Source: UMGS1279 sp045577495 (GTDB lineage: Bacteria > Bacillota > Clostridia > Oscillospirales > Acutalibacteraceae). Taken from it: DNA of 31,597 nucleotides. The stretch's first letter is position 1. Every line of letters begins with the position of its first letter. Shown here piece by piece: positions 21,362-30,700 of the stretch. A program made the translations under genes and the position numbers. The DNA lies in contig JAZNIK010000019.1 of NCBI GenBank assembly GCA_045577495.1, positions 1 to 31,597 of the forward strand. Reading direction: 5' to 3'. The notes under the pieces were generated by a model. That model searched no databases. It worked only from the letters and a program-made list of their open reading frames with translations, and was not told the origin of the DNA.

Positions 21362-24300
21362 CTAAAATAATGAAAGTTGGTTAGTATCGGGAATATCGCC
21401 AAACACGCCGATTTCATCAAGTTGTGCCAAAACGGTTTTAGAAACTCCCGATTCAATTCTAAAATCTTCTTTAGATACAAAGGTGCCTCTTTGTGCCGTT
21501 TCATAAATGGCGTAAGCCGCCTTATCTCCAACACCGTCAAGTGCGCCAAAAGGTGGTCGCATTTTTCCATCCTCTACCCTATACTTAACCGCGTGGGATC
21601 TTTTAAGGTCTATTGGTAGCACTTCTATTCCTCGGCAAAGCATTTCATTCATAATCAGCATATTTTCATATACTGCTTGTTCTTTATTACTTGCCTCTCT
21701 ACCCTTTGCCTTAATTTCATTAAGCAGTCTACGAACCGCATCCTTACCCTTTAAAAGAGTTAGGATATCTATATCGCCCGGTCGGGCGGTAAAATATGCA
21801 CAATAGAAAGCAATAGGCTTATAAACCTTATACCAAGCAAGGCGGAGCGCCGAAATAACATAAGCGGCAGCGTGAGCTTTAGGGAACATATATTTTATCT
21901 TTTTACAGGAGCCGATATACCACTCAGGCACATTGACCTTACGCATATCATCCTCCATTTTGTTCCAATCTTCCTCAGAAACCTTGCCCGATGCAACAAG
22001 ACCTTTACGAACAGTTTCGGTAATTTTAAAGGCTCTGCTTTCATCCATACCCTGATTTATAAGATAAACCATAATATTATCACGAGTACCGATAACATTA
22101 GAAATGGTGCATATGCCTTTATCAATAAGGTCTTTTGCGTTGCCAAGCCAAACGTCAGTACCGTGGGACAGACCCGAAATTTGCAAAAGGTCGGCAAAGT
22201 TTTTGGGTTTACAGTCGAGTAGCATTCCACGAACAAACTGTGTGCCAAACTCGGGAATACCGTATGTACCCGTCTGTGAATCAATCTGGTCGGGAGTTAC
22301 ACCCAATGCCTTGGTAGAAGTAAACAAACTATATACTCCCTCATCCGACATAGAAATATCGTTAACCGAAACTCCGCTATACTCCTCTAAATACTTATAT
22401 GTTGTTGGAACAACGTGACCTAATTCATCAAGTTTTAGAATGGTATCGTGAATGGAGTGGAAATCAAAGTGGGTTGTTAAAATATCTGATTTGGGGTCGT
22501 CTGCGGGGTGCTGAATAGGGCAAAAATCGTAAATTGTATTACTTCTTGGAACAACAACCATACCCGCAGGATGCTGACCTGTGGTGGCCTTGATTTTTGA
22601 TTTTTCCACCAATTTTGCAAGTCGGTTCATTTCGGCTTTGCTTAGGGTTATGCCCTTTAACTCGCAATATGCCTTAACAAAACCAAAGGCTGTTTTTTCG
22701 GCTATGGTAGAAATGGTACCCGCTTTAAAAACATTCTCTTTACCGAACAGGGTTTCGGTATATTTTTGAACCTCACTTTGATATTCATCAGAGAAGTTAA
22801 GGTCAATATCAGGAACCTTATCACCCTTAAAGCCCAAGAAGGTTTCAAATGGGATATCGTGACCATCGCGTTTAAGCGGTGTGTTACACTCGGGGCAGTT
22901 TTTCTCAGGCAAATCAAAGCCCGAACCAACCTCGCTACTTTTAAAGAACTGACTCCAACGGCAATTTGGACAATGATAATGCGGCGGCAAAGGGTTAACC
23001 TCTGAAATACCCGCCATCGTAGCAACGAATGATGAGCCAACCGAACCACGCGAACCTACCAAATAACCGTGCTCTTCACTATATGCAACGAGTTTTTGAG
23101 CCGAGATATACATTATAGAATATCCGTTGCTGATAATACCATCAAGCTCTTTACTGAGTCGTTTTGAAACAAGTTCAGGGATTTCACCATTAAACTCGTA
23201 CATTGATTTTGCTCTATCCCAACAAAGCTCTCTTAAAAGGTCATCCGAACCCTCAATAACGGGCGGATAGTTGCCCTCGGGCACAGGGATAACATCAGAG
23301 CTTATCATATCTGCAATTTTGTTAGGATTATCTACAACAAACTCCTTTGCTCTATCACCAAAATAAGAGAAATCTTCAAGCATCTCGTTAGTGGTTTTAA
23401 GGTGCAAAGGTGCTTGTAAATCAAAATCCTCAAAGCCTTGCGCCGCCATTAAAATTTTACGGATAAGCGCATCTTCCTTGGTTAAGAAATGCACGTCGCC
23501 CGTTGCAACAACAGGAAGCCCTAATTTATCGCCAATCTCCACTATCTTGCGGTTAAAGTCTTTTATAATATCAATAGATGTTATATGTTTATAAGGGTTT
23601 GGGGTTACAACGCTTTTTTTGCTAACCTTATCAGGCTTAGAGGAGTCGCGAACCATAAATTGATTGTTGCCTATGGGCTGAATTTCTAAATAATCATAAA
23701 AACTTGCAATTTCTAAAAGTTCCTCATCAGATGCACCCTTCATAACCGCTTGATATAGGTCACCCGCCTCACAAGCGCTGCCTATTACAAGCCCCTCGCG
23801 GTGTTTTAATATTTCACTCTTTCTAGTGCAGGGTCTTTTATAAAAATCATTTACATGTGCGGTTGAAACAAGCTGATAAAGGTTTTTAAGTCCAACCAAA
23901 TCCTTAACCAAAATTATCTGATGGTAGCGCTCAAGCTTTGAAACATCGGTTTCGCCCTTGGTATCATCAACAAAATATGCCTCAACACCATAAATAACCT
24001 TAAAATCGCCACCCGATTTTCTAATGCCCTTAACGGCTTCAGCAGCGGCAGGATAAGACTGAACTACGCCGTGGTCGGTTATTGCAACCGCTTTATGACC
24101 CCAGTCATAAGCACGTTTAATAATGCTACCCGCACTTGAAACGGCATCCTTAGCCGACATATTGGTATGGCAATGAAGTTCTACGCGCTTTTCTTCGGCG
24201 GTATCGGTTTCGTCATATCTATCAATAACCGCCATACCTTTAACTTTATTTATAACAAAATCTTTTTCCCAATCGTCATACTCATAATCACCCGCAAGAA

Positions 24301-25171
24301 GAATAAAATTACCATTCATAACAGATGAAATACGGAACATTTTATCCTTATCCATAAGCATTTTAACGCTTACGGCATTGGTATGGTCACTAAGTGAAAA
24401 ACTTACTCTAAACTTATCTCCACGCTTGGTTAAATTAGCCTCATAATCAGTAATCTCGCCCCACACAAAAAGGCTTTGAGCCTCGGGCGAAATATTAATC
24501 ATTTGTTTAGGAAGTGCATTTTCGGGCAGTCTGCCATAAAAAAGCTTTGGATTAGATAAATCAACCATAAGTTCGGTATTTTGAGGCTTATCAAAACGTA
24601 CCTTTGTTTTGATAGGCTCACTACCCGCCTTTGCAATGGGCTTATTCATAGCTGGTTGAGTTTTTGGTGTAGCGGGTGCCACGGGTGGCACAAAAATCTC
24701 ATCACTCTCGGTTTTTCCCGAAAAATTTATCTTAAATCTTTTACCAAACCAACGTTTTGATATGTCGTCAAACTGACGCTCAAAGCCCGACTCTAAAATA
24801 ATAGAAAGTCCGCCTAATTTAAGCTCAATATTAAGTTCATCGTTTGAAATTGTGTATTTAGCATCATTCAAAAAGCCATTAAGCATACCATTTTTACGCC
24901 TTAGTTCATCAACCATATCTACTATGGCGAGTTCACAAAGGCAGTCTGAACTAAAGCTAACATCAAACAAAATTGATGAAAGTTTTAGTTTACTAGAAAC
25001 CTCATTTTCTAGCTTTTTAATAACCGCCGCGGGTACATATTTATCAAATTTAACCTTACACTCTAAACGGCGTTCTTCCATTGTAACATCACAAGAAAGA
25101 ACCTCACCGTTTGGTAAAGTCTGCTTTAATTCATCAGATAAAATTTCTTTAAAAACAATATGTAAATCCAT
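21362..25171 (-). CDS. polC: PolC-type DNA polymerase III alpha subunit lacking the exonuclease domain
   Basis: This is the replicative polymerase of low-GC Gram-positives. The 1269 residues run: N-terminal domain (1-220), OB fold (ISPEAQSLFVWGEITDYE, about 227-320), PHP domain (ELHCHTNMSAKDAVSS at 331; ITDHG at 364), PolC zinc knuckle (C734, C737, C759, C762), catalytic palm (FKGDKVPDIDLNFSDEYQ, about 781-798) and C-terminal fingers and tau-binding end. Typical PolC is about 1430-1440 residues and has a DEDD 3'-5' exonuclease inserted in the PHP domain. Here VIYGVEAYFVDD (about 392-403) passes within some 15 residues to YHQIILVKDLVGLKNLYQLVS, which normally lies after the exonuclease. No VFDVETTGL-like motif is present. 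The frame is intact, so this is a clean domain absence. It follows ispG by 16 bases. Confidence 0.96.
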   Translation of the reverse strand: MDLHIVFKEILSDELKQTLPNGEVLSCDVTMEERRLECKVKFDKYVPAAVIKKLENEVSSKLKLSSILFDVSFSSDCLCELAIVDMVDELRRKNGMLNGFLNDAKYTISNDELNIELKLGGLSIILESGFERQFDDISKRWFGKRFKINFSGKTESDEIFVPPVAPATPKTQPAMNKPIAKAGSEPIKTKVRFDKPQNTELMVDLSNPKLFYGRLPENALPKQMINISPEAQSLFVWGEITDYEANLTKRGDKFRVSFSLSDHTNAVSVKMLMDKDKMFRISSVMNGNFILLAGDYEYDDWEKDFVINKVKGMAVIDRYDETDTAEEKRVELHCHTNMSAKDAVSSAGSIIKRAYDWGHKAVAITDHGVVQSYPAAAEAVKGIRKSGGDFKVIYGVEAYFVDDTKGETDVSKLERYHQIILVKDLVGLKNLYQLVSTAHVNDFYKRPCTRKSEILKHREGLVIGSACEAGDLYQAVMKGASDEELLEIASFYDYLEIQPIGNNQFMVRDSSKPDKVSKKSVVTPNPYKHITSIDIIKDFNRKIVEIGDKLGLPVVATGDVHFLTKEDALIRKILMAAQGFEDFDLQAPLHLKTTNEMLEDFSYFGDRAKEFVVDNPNKIADMISSDVIPVPEGNYPPVIEGSDDLLRELCWDRAKSMYEFNGEIPELVSKRLSKELDGIISNGYSIMYISAQKLVAYSEEHGYLVGSRGSVGSSFVATMAGISEVNPLPPHYHCPNCRWSQFFKSSEVGSGFDLPEKNCPECNTPLKRDGHDIPFETFLGFKGDKVPDIDLNFSDEYQSEVQKYTETLFGKENVFKAGTISTIAEKTAFGFVKAYCELKGITLSKAEMNRLAKLVEKSKIKATTGQHPAGMVVVPRSNTIYDFCPIQHPADDPKSDILTTHFDFHSIHDTILKLDELGHVVPTTYKYLEEYSGVSVNDISMSDEGVYSLFTSTKALGVTPDQIDSQTGTYGIPEFGTQFVRGMLLDCKPKNFADLLQISGLSHGTDVWLGNAKDLIDKGICTISNVIGTRDNIMVYLINQGMDESRAFKITETVRKGLVASGKVSEEDWNKMEDDMRKVNVPEWYIGSCKKIKYMFPKAHAAAYVISALRLAWYKVYKPIAFYCAYFTARPGDIDILTLLKGKDAVRRLLNEIKAKGREASNKEQAVYENMLIMNEMLCRGIEVLPIDLKRSHAVKYRVEDGKMRPPFGALDGVGDKAAYAIYETAQRGTFVSKEDFRIESGVSKTVLAQLDEIGVFGDIPDTNQLSLF

Positions 25172-25187
25172 TATAAAATTCCTTAAT

Positions 25188-26252
25188 CTACATTTTTTCT
25201 ATTTCTTCAATAAGGGCATTTAACAGCAGATTTTCGGGCATTTTTTTAATAATCACGCCTTTTTTAAACAAAATCCCCTCGCCCTTGCCACCTGCAATAC
25301 CAATATCAGCCTCTTTTGCTTCGCCGGGGCCATTAACAACACAGCCCATAATAGCAACCGTTATATCTTTTTTGCAGTCGGCTAAAACTTCTTCTGCCTT
25401 TTTTGCAATGCCTACCAAATCTATTGCAGTTCTGCCACAGGTTGGGCAAGAAACAAATCTTATTCCGCCTTTTCTAAGGCTTAATGATTTTAGCAAATCT
25501 ATACCTGCCTTAACCTCTTCTACGGGGTCGTCGGTTAGTGACACGCGGATTGTGTTCCCTATTCCCGATAATAAAAGTCCGCCAATTCCCGCCGCAGAAC
25601 GAAGGGTGCCCATACGCATTGTTCCCGCCTCGGTAACGCCTAAATGAAGCGGATAACGACAAACCTCTGCCGCACCTAAATACGCTTTAAACATTGTATC
25701 AACATTAGAGGATTTAAGGGACAAAACAATTTTATCAAAATCAAATTTTTCAAGCAAGGATATATGATACATACCGCTTTCGATAAGCGCATCGGGTGTG
25801 GGGGTGCCGTATTTTGCTAAAATTTCTTTCTCTACCGAGCCCGAATTAACCCCAATACGAATTGGAATGTTTTTAGCCTTACAAACATCAACTACCTGTT
25901 TTACCTTGCTATCATCACCGATATTACCGGGGTTGATTCTAATTTTATCCACCCCTGCATACGCACTTTCTACAGCAAGTTTATAATCAAAATGAATATC
26001 CGCAACAATAGGTACCTTAACTGCCTCTTTAAGTTTCGAAATAAGCGGTACAGTATCCATATCGGGAACCGAAACTCTTATAATTTCACAACCTGCCGAT
26101 TCCAAAGCCTTTGCTTGCAGAATATTACCATCAAAATCTGCCGCCGGTTTATTAAGCATTGACTGAACGGAAACATTACTATCCCCGCCGATAAACACCG
26201 CCTTTTCGCCGCTACCGACCTTAACCTTTACTGTATCATTTCTTTTAAACAT
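25188..26252 (-). CDS. ispG: 4-hydroxy-3-methylbut-2-en-1-yl diphosphate synthase (flavodoxin/ferredoxin)
   Basis: IspG (GcpE) reduces methylerythritol cyclodiphosphate to HMBPP in the non-mevalonate isoprenoid pathway, using a [4Fe-4S] cluster. The 354-residue length is that of the bacterial short form. Motifs: GGDSNVSVQSMLNKPAAD (family usually PVxVQSMT), VPIVADIHFDYKLAVE, DKIRINPGNIGD, HLGVTEAG, and the cluster ligands in SCPTCGRTAIDL and GCVVNGPGEAKEADIGIAGG. It lies between rseP and polC in the operon, and dxr upstream supplies an earlier pathway step. Confidence 0.97.
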   Translation of the reverse strand: MFKRNDTVKVKVGSGEKAVFIGGDSNVSVQSMLNKPAADFDGNILQAKALESAGCEIIRVSVPDMDTVPLISKLKEAVKVPIVADIHFDYKLAVESAYAGVDKIRINPGNIGDDSKVKQVVDVCKAKNIPIRIGVNSGSVEKEILAKYGTPTPDALIESGMYHISLLEKFDFDKIVLSLKSSNVDTMFKAYLGAAEVCRYPLHLGVTEAGTMRMGTLRSAAGIGGLLLSGIGNTIRVSLTDDPVEEVKAGIDLLKSLSLRKGGIRFVSCPTCGRTAIDLVGIAKKAEEVLADCKKDITVAIMGCVVNGPGEAKEADIGIAGGKGEGILFKKGVIIKKMPENLLLNALIEEIEKM

Positions 26253-26256
26253 ACTA

Positions 26257-27309
26257 TCACACTAACCTTACCCATATATCTTTTAAAGTGATTATTAGCA
26301 TAAAACCTAGCAAAACCGCCATACCGATTCCGTGAACTAACTTTTCATACTTTTGTGGTACGGGTTTTCTAAAAATCATTTCTATCAAAATAAAAATAAG
26401 TCTACCGCCATCAAGCGCAGGGATTGGAAGTAAATTAAAAATACCCAAATTTATTGTTATGAGCGCGATTATGGGCAACGCATCAAAAACGCCTGTTTTG
26501 ACCGCCTCGCCTATTGTTGCCGTAACCTCAACAGGACCCGAAATATCGCTTATGTGATATCTTCCGCCTATCATATCAATTAGCGAATAAACCACCATTT
26601 TGCTATAAGAAATTGCCGTTTTACCCGTTTGGGAAATAAAGCTTCCAAGGGTTCGTTTTTGGCCATAAACATAAAAATCAAGTTTTATCATATTATAGCC
26701 TTCGTATTTTTCCATCTCAAAGGGAACCGATTTTAAATTAACCTTTTTTCCATCCCTTAAAACTGTAATATCCAAATTACCATCTGCAACTGCAGAAAAA
26801 TTATAAGCCAAATCATACTGGGTGTGGATTTTTCTACCCTCTACCTCAATAATTGTATCATCGATTTTCAAACCACCATCGGCATTACTTGTAGCGGTTT
26901 CGGCAAATTTTGATACTGTATTTGTAGCGTAAACCTCTTGAGGAGACAAAATTATCGCAATTAAAACAATGCCAAAAATCAGGTTAAAAACCGCTCCCAT
27001 AACAACAATCAAAAATCTACGCCAAGCAGGTTTAGCGCAAAAGGCTCTTGAGTCGGCGCTTTCATCCTCCTCACCCTCCATAGCGCAAAAACCGCCAAAA
27101 GGGATAGCGCGAAGGGTATATTCTGTTCCCCTACCTTGTTTTTTGAAAATACAAGGACCAAAACCCACAGAGAATTCGTTTACCTTTACTCCTAAGGATT
27201 TTGCCGCAATAAAATGGCCGAATTCGTGAATTACTATCATAATCAAAAATGCTATTATTGCAATCAAATAAGGCCATACAGAATTTAAAAAAGAAAGTAT
27301 CGCTTGCAC
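26257..27309 (-). CDS. rseP: Site-2 protease RseP
   Basis: This is an intramembrane zinc metalloprotease that cleaves membrane-bound anti-sigma factors or remnant signal peptides. The 350-residue protein has the first-helix zinc motif HEFGH (H28, E29, H32), VNEFSVGFGPCIFKKQGRGTEY after it, a PDZ domain (about 125-200), and the second catalytic motif in NLLPIPALDGGRL near residue 300, where the aspartate completes the zinc site. Its place between dxr and ispG is conserved in Firmicutes. It starts 24 bases past the dxr stop. Confidence 0.96.
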   Translation of the reverse strand: MQAILSFLNSVWPYLIAIIAFLIMIVIHEFGHFIAAKSLGVKVNEFSVGFGPCIFKKQGRGTEYTLRAIPFGGFCAMEGEEDESADSRAFCAKPAWRRFLIVVMGAVFNLIFGIVLIAIILSPQEVYATNTVSKFAETATSNADGGLKIDDTIIEVEGRKIHTQYDLAYNFSAVADGNLDITVLRDGKKVNLKSVPFEMEKYEGYNMIKLDFYVYGQKRTLGSFISQTGKTAISYSKMVVYSLIDMIGGRYHISDISGPVEVTATIGEAVKTGVFDALPIIALITINLGIFNLLPIPALDGGRLIFILIEMIFRKPVPQKYEKLVHGIGMAVLLGFMLIITLKDIWVRLV

Positions 27310-27333
27310 AAGGTTATCCCCTTTTTTGCTAAA

Positions 27334-28476
27334 TTATTTAATATAAGATAAAACTGACTGCCTTGCTAATCTGTCGGTTTCAAAAACATCATCTACTGTA
27401 AAACTCTTTTTGTTAGAGGCTTCATTTGTGGCTCGCTCAACAAACTCACCGATTTGCAAAAATGATATTTTTTCTTTTAAAAAGAGTTCAACCGCCATTT
27501 CATTCGCACCATTAGCGGCGGCAGGATATAAGCCACCCATTTTTATGGCATTTATACAGGTTTTAAGGCATGTAAAGGTATCAGTATCGGGTTTTTCGAA
27601 GGTTAAAGTGCCGATATCTGTTAGTGACAGTTTAGGTGCGGGACTTTTAAACCTATTTGGATAGGTAAGCGCAAACTGAATAGGAATAGCCATATCGGGT
27701 GTGCCGAGCTGACCTATAACTGCGCCATCCTCTAACTCTATTGCCGAATGCAAAATGCTCTGTCTATGAACCAAAACCTCAACATTATCAACATCTACGC
27801 CAAACAGATGAACCGCCTCTATAACCTCTAACCCTTTATTCATAAGGGTTGCGCTATCAATAGTGATTTTTTGACCCATATCCCAATTAGGATGCTTTAA
27901 AGCATCTGCAGGGGTGATATTTTTAAGTTCATCACGGGTTTTGCGAAAAAAAGGACCGCCAGATGCAGTAAGCAAAATTTTGTAAGTATTACCCTTCGGC
28001 ACACCCATAAGCGACTGAAAAATCGCCGAATGTTCACTATCAACAGGTAAAATTTTAACGCCTTTTTCCTTAGCGGCAGAAATAACCAAATCACCGCCCG
28101 TAACCAAGGTTTCTTTATTGGCTAGTGCAATATTATACCCCGCCTCAATAGCGGCAAGGGTTGGTCGAAGACCTGCAATACCAACAATAGCATTTAGAAC
28201 AATATCGGTATCCATTGATGCTGCCTCTATCACTGCATCAATGCCTGAGGCTACTCTAACATTAGTATCGGCAAGGCGGAGCTTTAATTCAACCGCCGCC
28301 GCAATATCAAATACCGCCAAAAGTTTTGGGGCGAATTTTCTTGCTTGTTGCTCTAATAAATCTAAATTTCTGCCACCCGCGGCAAGTGCTATAATTTTAT
28401 ATCCGTGCATTTCGGCAACATTTAGTGCCTGTGTGCCAATTGAACCTGTTGAGCCTAAAACAGTAAGCTTTTTCAT
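27334..28476 (-). CDS. dxr: 1-deoxy-D-xylulose-5-phosphate reductoisomerase
   Basis: Dxr (IspC) converts DXP to methylerythritol phosphate, the committed step of the non-mevalonate pathway, and is the fosmidomycin target. From MKKLTVLGSTGSIGTQAL the protein has 380 residues with the NADPH-binding GSTGSIG, NAIVGIAGLRPTL, ALANKETLVTGG, the metal/substrate motif PVDSEHSAIFQ, LTASGGPFF, and MNKGLEVIEAVHLF. A GTG at 28491 would add five residues, MGILA, without a ribosome site of its own. The ATG at 28474-28476 matches the family N-terminus, though its ribosome site (AAAGTGGG) is rather far away. Confidence 0.96.
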   Translation of the reverse strand: MKKLTVLGSTGSIGTQALNVAEMHGYKIIALAAGGRNLDLLEQQARKFAPKLLAVFDIAAAVELKLRLADTNVRVASGIDAVIEAASMDTDIVLNAIVGIAGLRPTLAAIEAGYNIALANKETLVTGGDLVISAAKEKGVKILPVDSEHSAIFQSLMGVPKGNTYKILLTASGGPFFRKTRDELKNITPADALKHPNWDMGQKITIDSATLMNKGLEVIEAVHLFGVDVDNVEVLVHRQSILHSAIELEDGAVIGQLGTPDMAIPIQFALTYPNRFKSPAPKLSLTDIGTLTFEKPDTDTFTCLKTCINAIKMGGLYPAAANGANEMAVELFLKEKISFLQIGEFVERATNEASNKKSFTVDDVFETDRLARQSVLSYIK

Positions 28477-28510
28477 CGCTAGTATACCCACTTTCTGTAT
28501 ATAAAGCCTA

Positions 28511-29329
28511 TTATTTTATAAGATTAATATTTGCAATTATTTGAGCAAATAAAGGTGTTATCATTAAAATACTATCAAATCTATCCATAACACCGCCATG
28601 ACCAGGAATAAGATTTCCAAAATCTTTAATATCGCACTTACGCTTAATTAAAGAAGCGGTCAAATCGCCAAGCACACCCAGTGCCACAAAAAGCGGTGTA
28701 ATTATAAGCATTGCAATATAATTTACTTCAAACACATATACCTTATCATACATAAGGCAAAGAAGTAAAATACCAATAAGACCCGACAACATTCCGCCTA
28801 CAAAGCCTTCCCAACTTTTTTTGGGGCTAATAATTTTTGCCATTTTATGCTTACCAAAGGTAACGCCTACAAAATATGCGCCTGTATCTGCCAATGATGA
28901 CCAACATAAAACAGCAAGTATGTAAAATAGCCCAACATTTCCATACTGGGTAACACATACAACTGTGGCAAAGGCAAAGGAAATAAATATCGGCAAAACT
29001 AAAACAGACAAAACCGATTTAATATCTAATTTTGAATGGAATTTTAAAATCAGCACAAACACGATAATTGCATAAAGGGTGTAAACCAATGTTAAAGGCA
29101 CCGCTAAATACCCCATTGCCACAAAGGGAACTATCAAAGCGGGTAAAACCGAAATAACAAGCAAAGCCTTGTTTTGACAAAGCTTTGTGTTATTAAGTAT
29201 CTCAAACACACCTATTGCACCTAAAATTGCAGCCGCAATCACCAAAACAACAGGCAAAGAAAGTTGTAGCCAAAAAAGTGCCGCAACAATTATGATAAGC
29301 GCAGCGCCCGAAATTATACGCGTTTTCAT
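28511..29329 (-). CDS. cdsA: Phosphatidate cytidylyltransferase
   Basis: CdsA makes CDP-diacylglycerol from phosphatidic acid and CTP at the membrane, the branch point of phospholipid synthesis. The 272-residue protein has about eight membrane helices and the C-terminal family signature SLIKRKCDIKDFGNLIPGHGG followed by VMDRFDSIL. Upstream, the conserved DTGAYFVGVTFGKHKMAKIISPKKSWEG stretch (split for reading) is present. It starts 3 bases after uppS, and the ATG lies in a run typical of coupled translation. The uppS-cdsA-dxr-rseP order is a hallmark bacterial cluster. Confidence 0.96.
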   Translation of the reverse strand: MKTRIISGAALIIIVAALFWLQLSLPVVLVIAAAILGAIGVFEILNNTKLCQNKALLVISVLPALIVPFVAMGYLAVPLTLVYTLYAIIVFVLILKFHSKLDIKSVLSVLVLPIFISFAFATVVCVTQYGNVGLFYILAVLCWSSLADTGAYFVGVTFGKHKMAKIISPKKSWEGFVGGMLSGLIGILLLCLMYDKVYVFEVNYIAMLIITPLFVALGVLGDLTASLIKRKCDIKDFGNLIPGHGGVMDRFDSILMITPLFAQIIANINLIK

Positions 29330-29332
29330 AAA

Positions 29333-30061
29333 CTATACACCACCAAATCTACGGTTACGTCGATTATAATCCGAAATAGCCTGTTCTAAATGTTTGGGTT
29401 TAAAATCAGGCCAAAGTATATCCGAAAACCAAAATTCTGCATACGCACTTTGCCAAATAAGATAGTTGGATAGTCTATACTCCCCACTTGGTCTTATGAT
29501 GAAATCGGGGTCGGGTTGACCTACAGTATAAAGTGCGTCGGATATCGACTGCTCGTTTATTGCTTTGGTATCAATATCGCCCGATTTAACATCCTCTGCG
29601 AGTTTTTTAAAGGCGTGAACCAACTCATCTCTACCGCCGTAATTGAGCGCGATATTAAGATGAAGACCTGTAGCATCTGCCGAGTTTTCCTCTGCATCCT
29701 TTATAAGTTCGATAATATCTTTTGGCAAAACCGAAATATTGCCAATAAATTTAACCTTTATATTTTCATCCTTGAAATTTTTTGCGTCCTTTAAATAATC
29801 ACGCAAAATATTCATTATGTTTTCAACCTCATCAGCAGGTCGCTTCCAATTCTCTGTTGAAAAGGCATAAACAGTGAGATAACTTAAACCTATTTTATTG
29901 CAATAACGGGCAATATCCTTAAAGGTTTTAGAACCTGCGGCATGCCCTGCAGAGCGAGGCAGTGAACGTTTTTTAGCCCATCTGCCGTTGCCGTCCATAA
30001 TTATTGCAATATGTTTTGGAAGCAGTCGTTCGATATCGTTTTTTTTGGATTTAAAAAACAT
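29333..30061 (-). CDS. uppS: Isoprenyl transferase (undecaprenyl diphosphate synthase)
   Basis: UppS extends farnesyl diphosphate with isopentenyl diphosphate to form the C55 carrier for cell-wall synthesis. The 242-residue protein begins MFFKSKKNDIERLLPKHIAI and has IMDGNGRWAKKR with the catalytic aspartate, YLTVYAFSTENWKRP, LNIALNYGGRDEL, and DFIIRPSGEYRLSNYLIWQSAY (split at IRPSGE). An open frame continues upstream to 30112, but that part runs through a hairpin terminator and lacks a ribosome site; the ATG at 30059-30061 follows AAAGGTGAT and is chosen. It uses products of dxr and ispG encoded downstream. Confidence 0.96.
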   Translation of the reverse strand: MFFKSKKNDIERLLPKHIAIIMDGNGRWAKKRSLPRSAGHAAGSKTFKDIARYCNKIGLSYLTVYAFSTENWKRPADEVENIMNILRDYLKDAKNFKDENIKVKFIGNISVLPKDIIELIKDAEENSADATGLHLNIALNYGGRDELVHAFKKLAEDVKSGDIDTKAINEQSISDALYTVGQPDPDFIIRPSGEYRLSNYLIWQSAYAEFWFSDILWPDFKPKHLEQAISDYNRRNRRFGGV

Positions 30062-30080
30062 TATTATCACCTTTTGAAAA

Positions 30081-30105
30081 GCCCATCGGTGTTTTTCCGA
30101 TGGGC
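30081..30105 (-). terminator. Internal terminator between frr and uppS
   Basis: On the minus strand GCCCATCGG (30105-30097) pairs perfectly with CCGATGGGC (30089-30081) around a 7-base loop, followed by TTTTC. It probably attenuates rather than ends transcription, since no separate promoter for uppS is apparent. Confidence 0.75.
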
Positions 30106-30121
30106 ATTGCAAATAAATTTT

Positions 30122-30676
30122 TTAGATTTCCATAATTTCTTTTTCTTTGGCTTGGGTTAAATCATCAGCCTCTTTACAGAATTTATCGGTAAGATTTTGA
30201 ATTTTCTTTTCGCCGTTAGATTGGTCATCTTCTGTAATTTCGTTGTTTTTCTTCATAGCCTTAAGCTTTTCAATAGCATCACGACGAATAGAACGAACTG
30301 CAACCTTTGTATCCTCACCAAACTTTTTAATATCTTTAACAAGGTCGCGACGACGCTCCTCGGTAAGAGGTGGGAAAATGAGGCGAATTATTTTACCATC
30401 ATTTTGAGGATTTATGCCGATATCCGCAGTTTGAATTGCTTTTTCAATATCTCTTAAGGTTGAAACATCCCAAGGTTGAATTTGAAGTGTGCGTCCCTCA
30501 GGAACCGAAACTGCAGCCATTTGCTGAATTGGGGTAGGAGTTCCATAATAATCAACCAAAATTTTATCTAAAATAGCAGGGTTTGCACGACCTGCGCGAA
30601 CCGCTTTAAACTCACGGTCTAATGCATTTAAGGATTTATCCATTTTTTCTTCTGTTAAGGCAAGTAACTCTTTCAT
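30122..30676 (-). CDS. frr: Ribosome recycling factor
   Basis: RRF acts with EF-G to split post-termination ribosomes. At 184 residues it is the standard length, with the family features EEKMDKSLNALDREFKAVRAG, RANPAILDKILVDYYGTPTPI, QQMAAVSVPEGRTLQIQPWD, PLTEERRRDLVKDIKK and the C-terminal LTDKFCKEADDLTQAKEKEI. It lies 24 bases downstream of pyrH, the usual pyrH-frr pair. A hairpin terminator follows it. Confidence 0.97.
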   Translation of the reverse strand: MKELLALTEEKMDKSLNALDREFKAVRAGRANPAILDKILVDYYGTPTPIQQMAAVSVPEGRTLQIQPWDVSTLRDIEKAIQTADIGINPQNDGKIIRLIFPPLTEERRRDLVKDIKKFGEDTKVAVRSIRRDAIEKLKAMKKNNEITEDDQSNGEKKIQNLTDKFCKEADDLTQAKEKEIMEI

Positions 30677-30700
30677 TGTAATACTCCTTTATAAATATAT

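Noticed and set aside
22104..22418. Plus-strand open frames opposite polC, including this 104-residue one
   Set aside because: They lie antisense to strongly conserved polymerase sequence and have no ribosome site or family resemblance.
30062..30112. Extended uppS N-terminus starting at 30112
   Set aside because: It would translate through the hairpin terminator and lacks the family N-terminus; ATG at 30061 has AAAGGTGAT.
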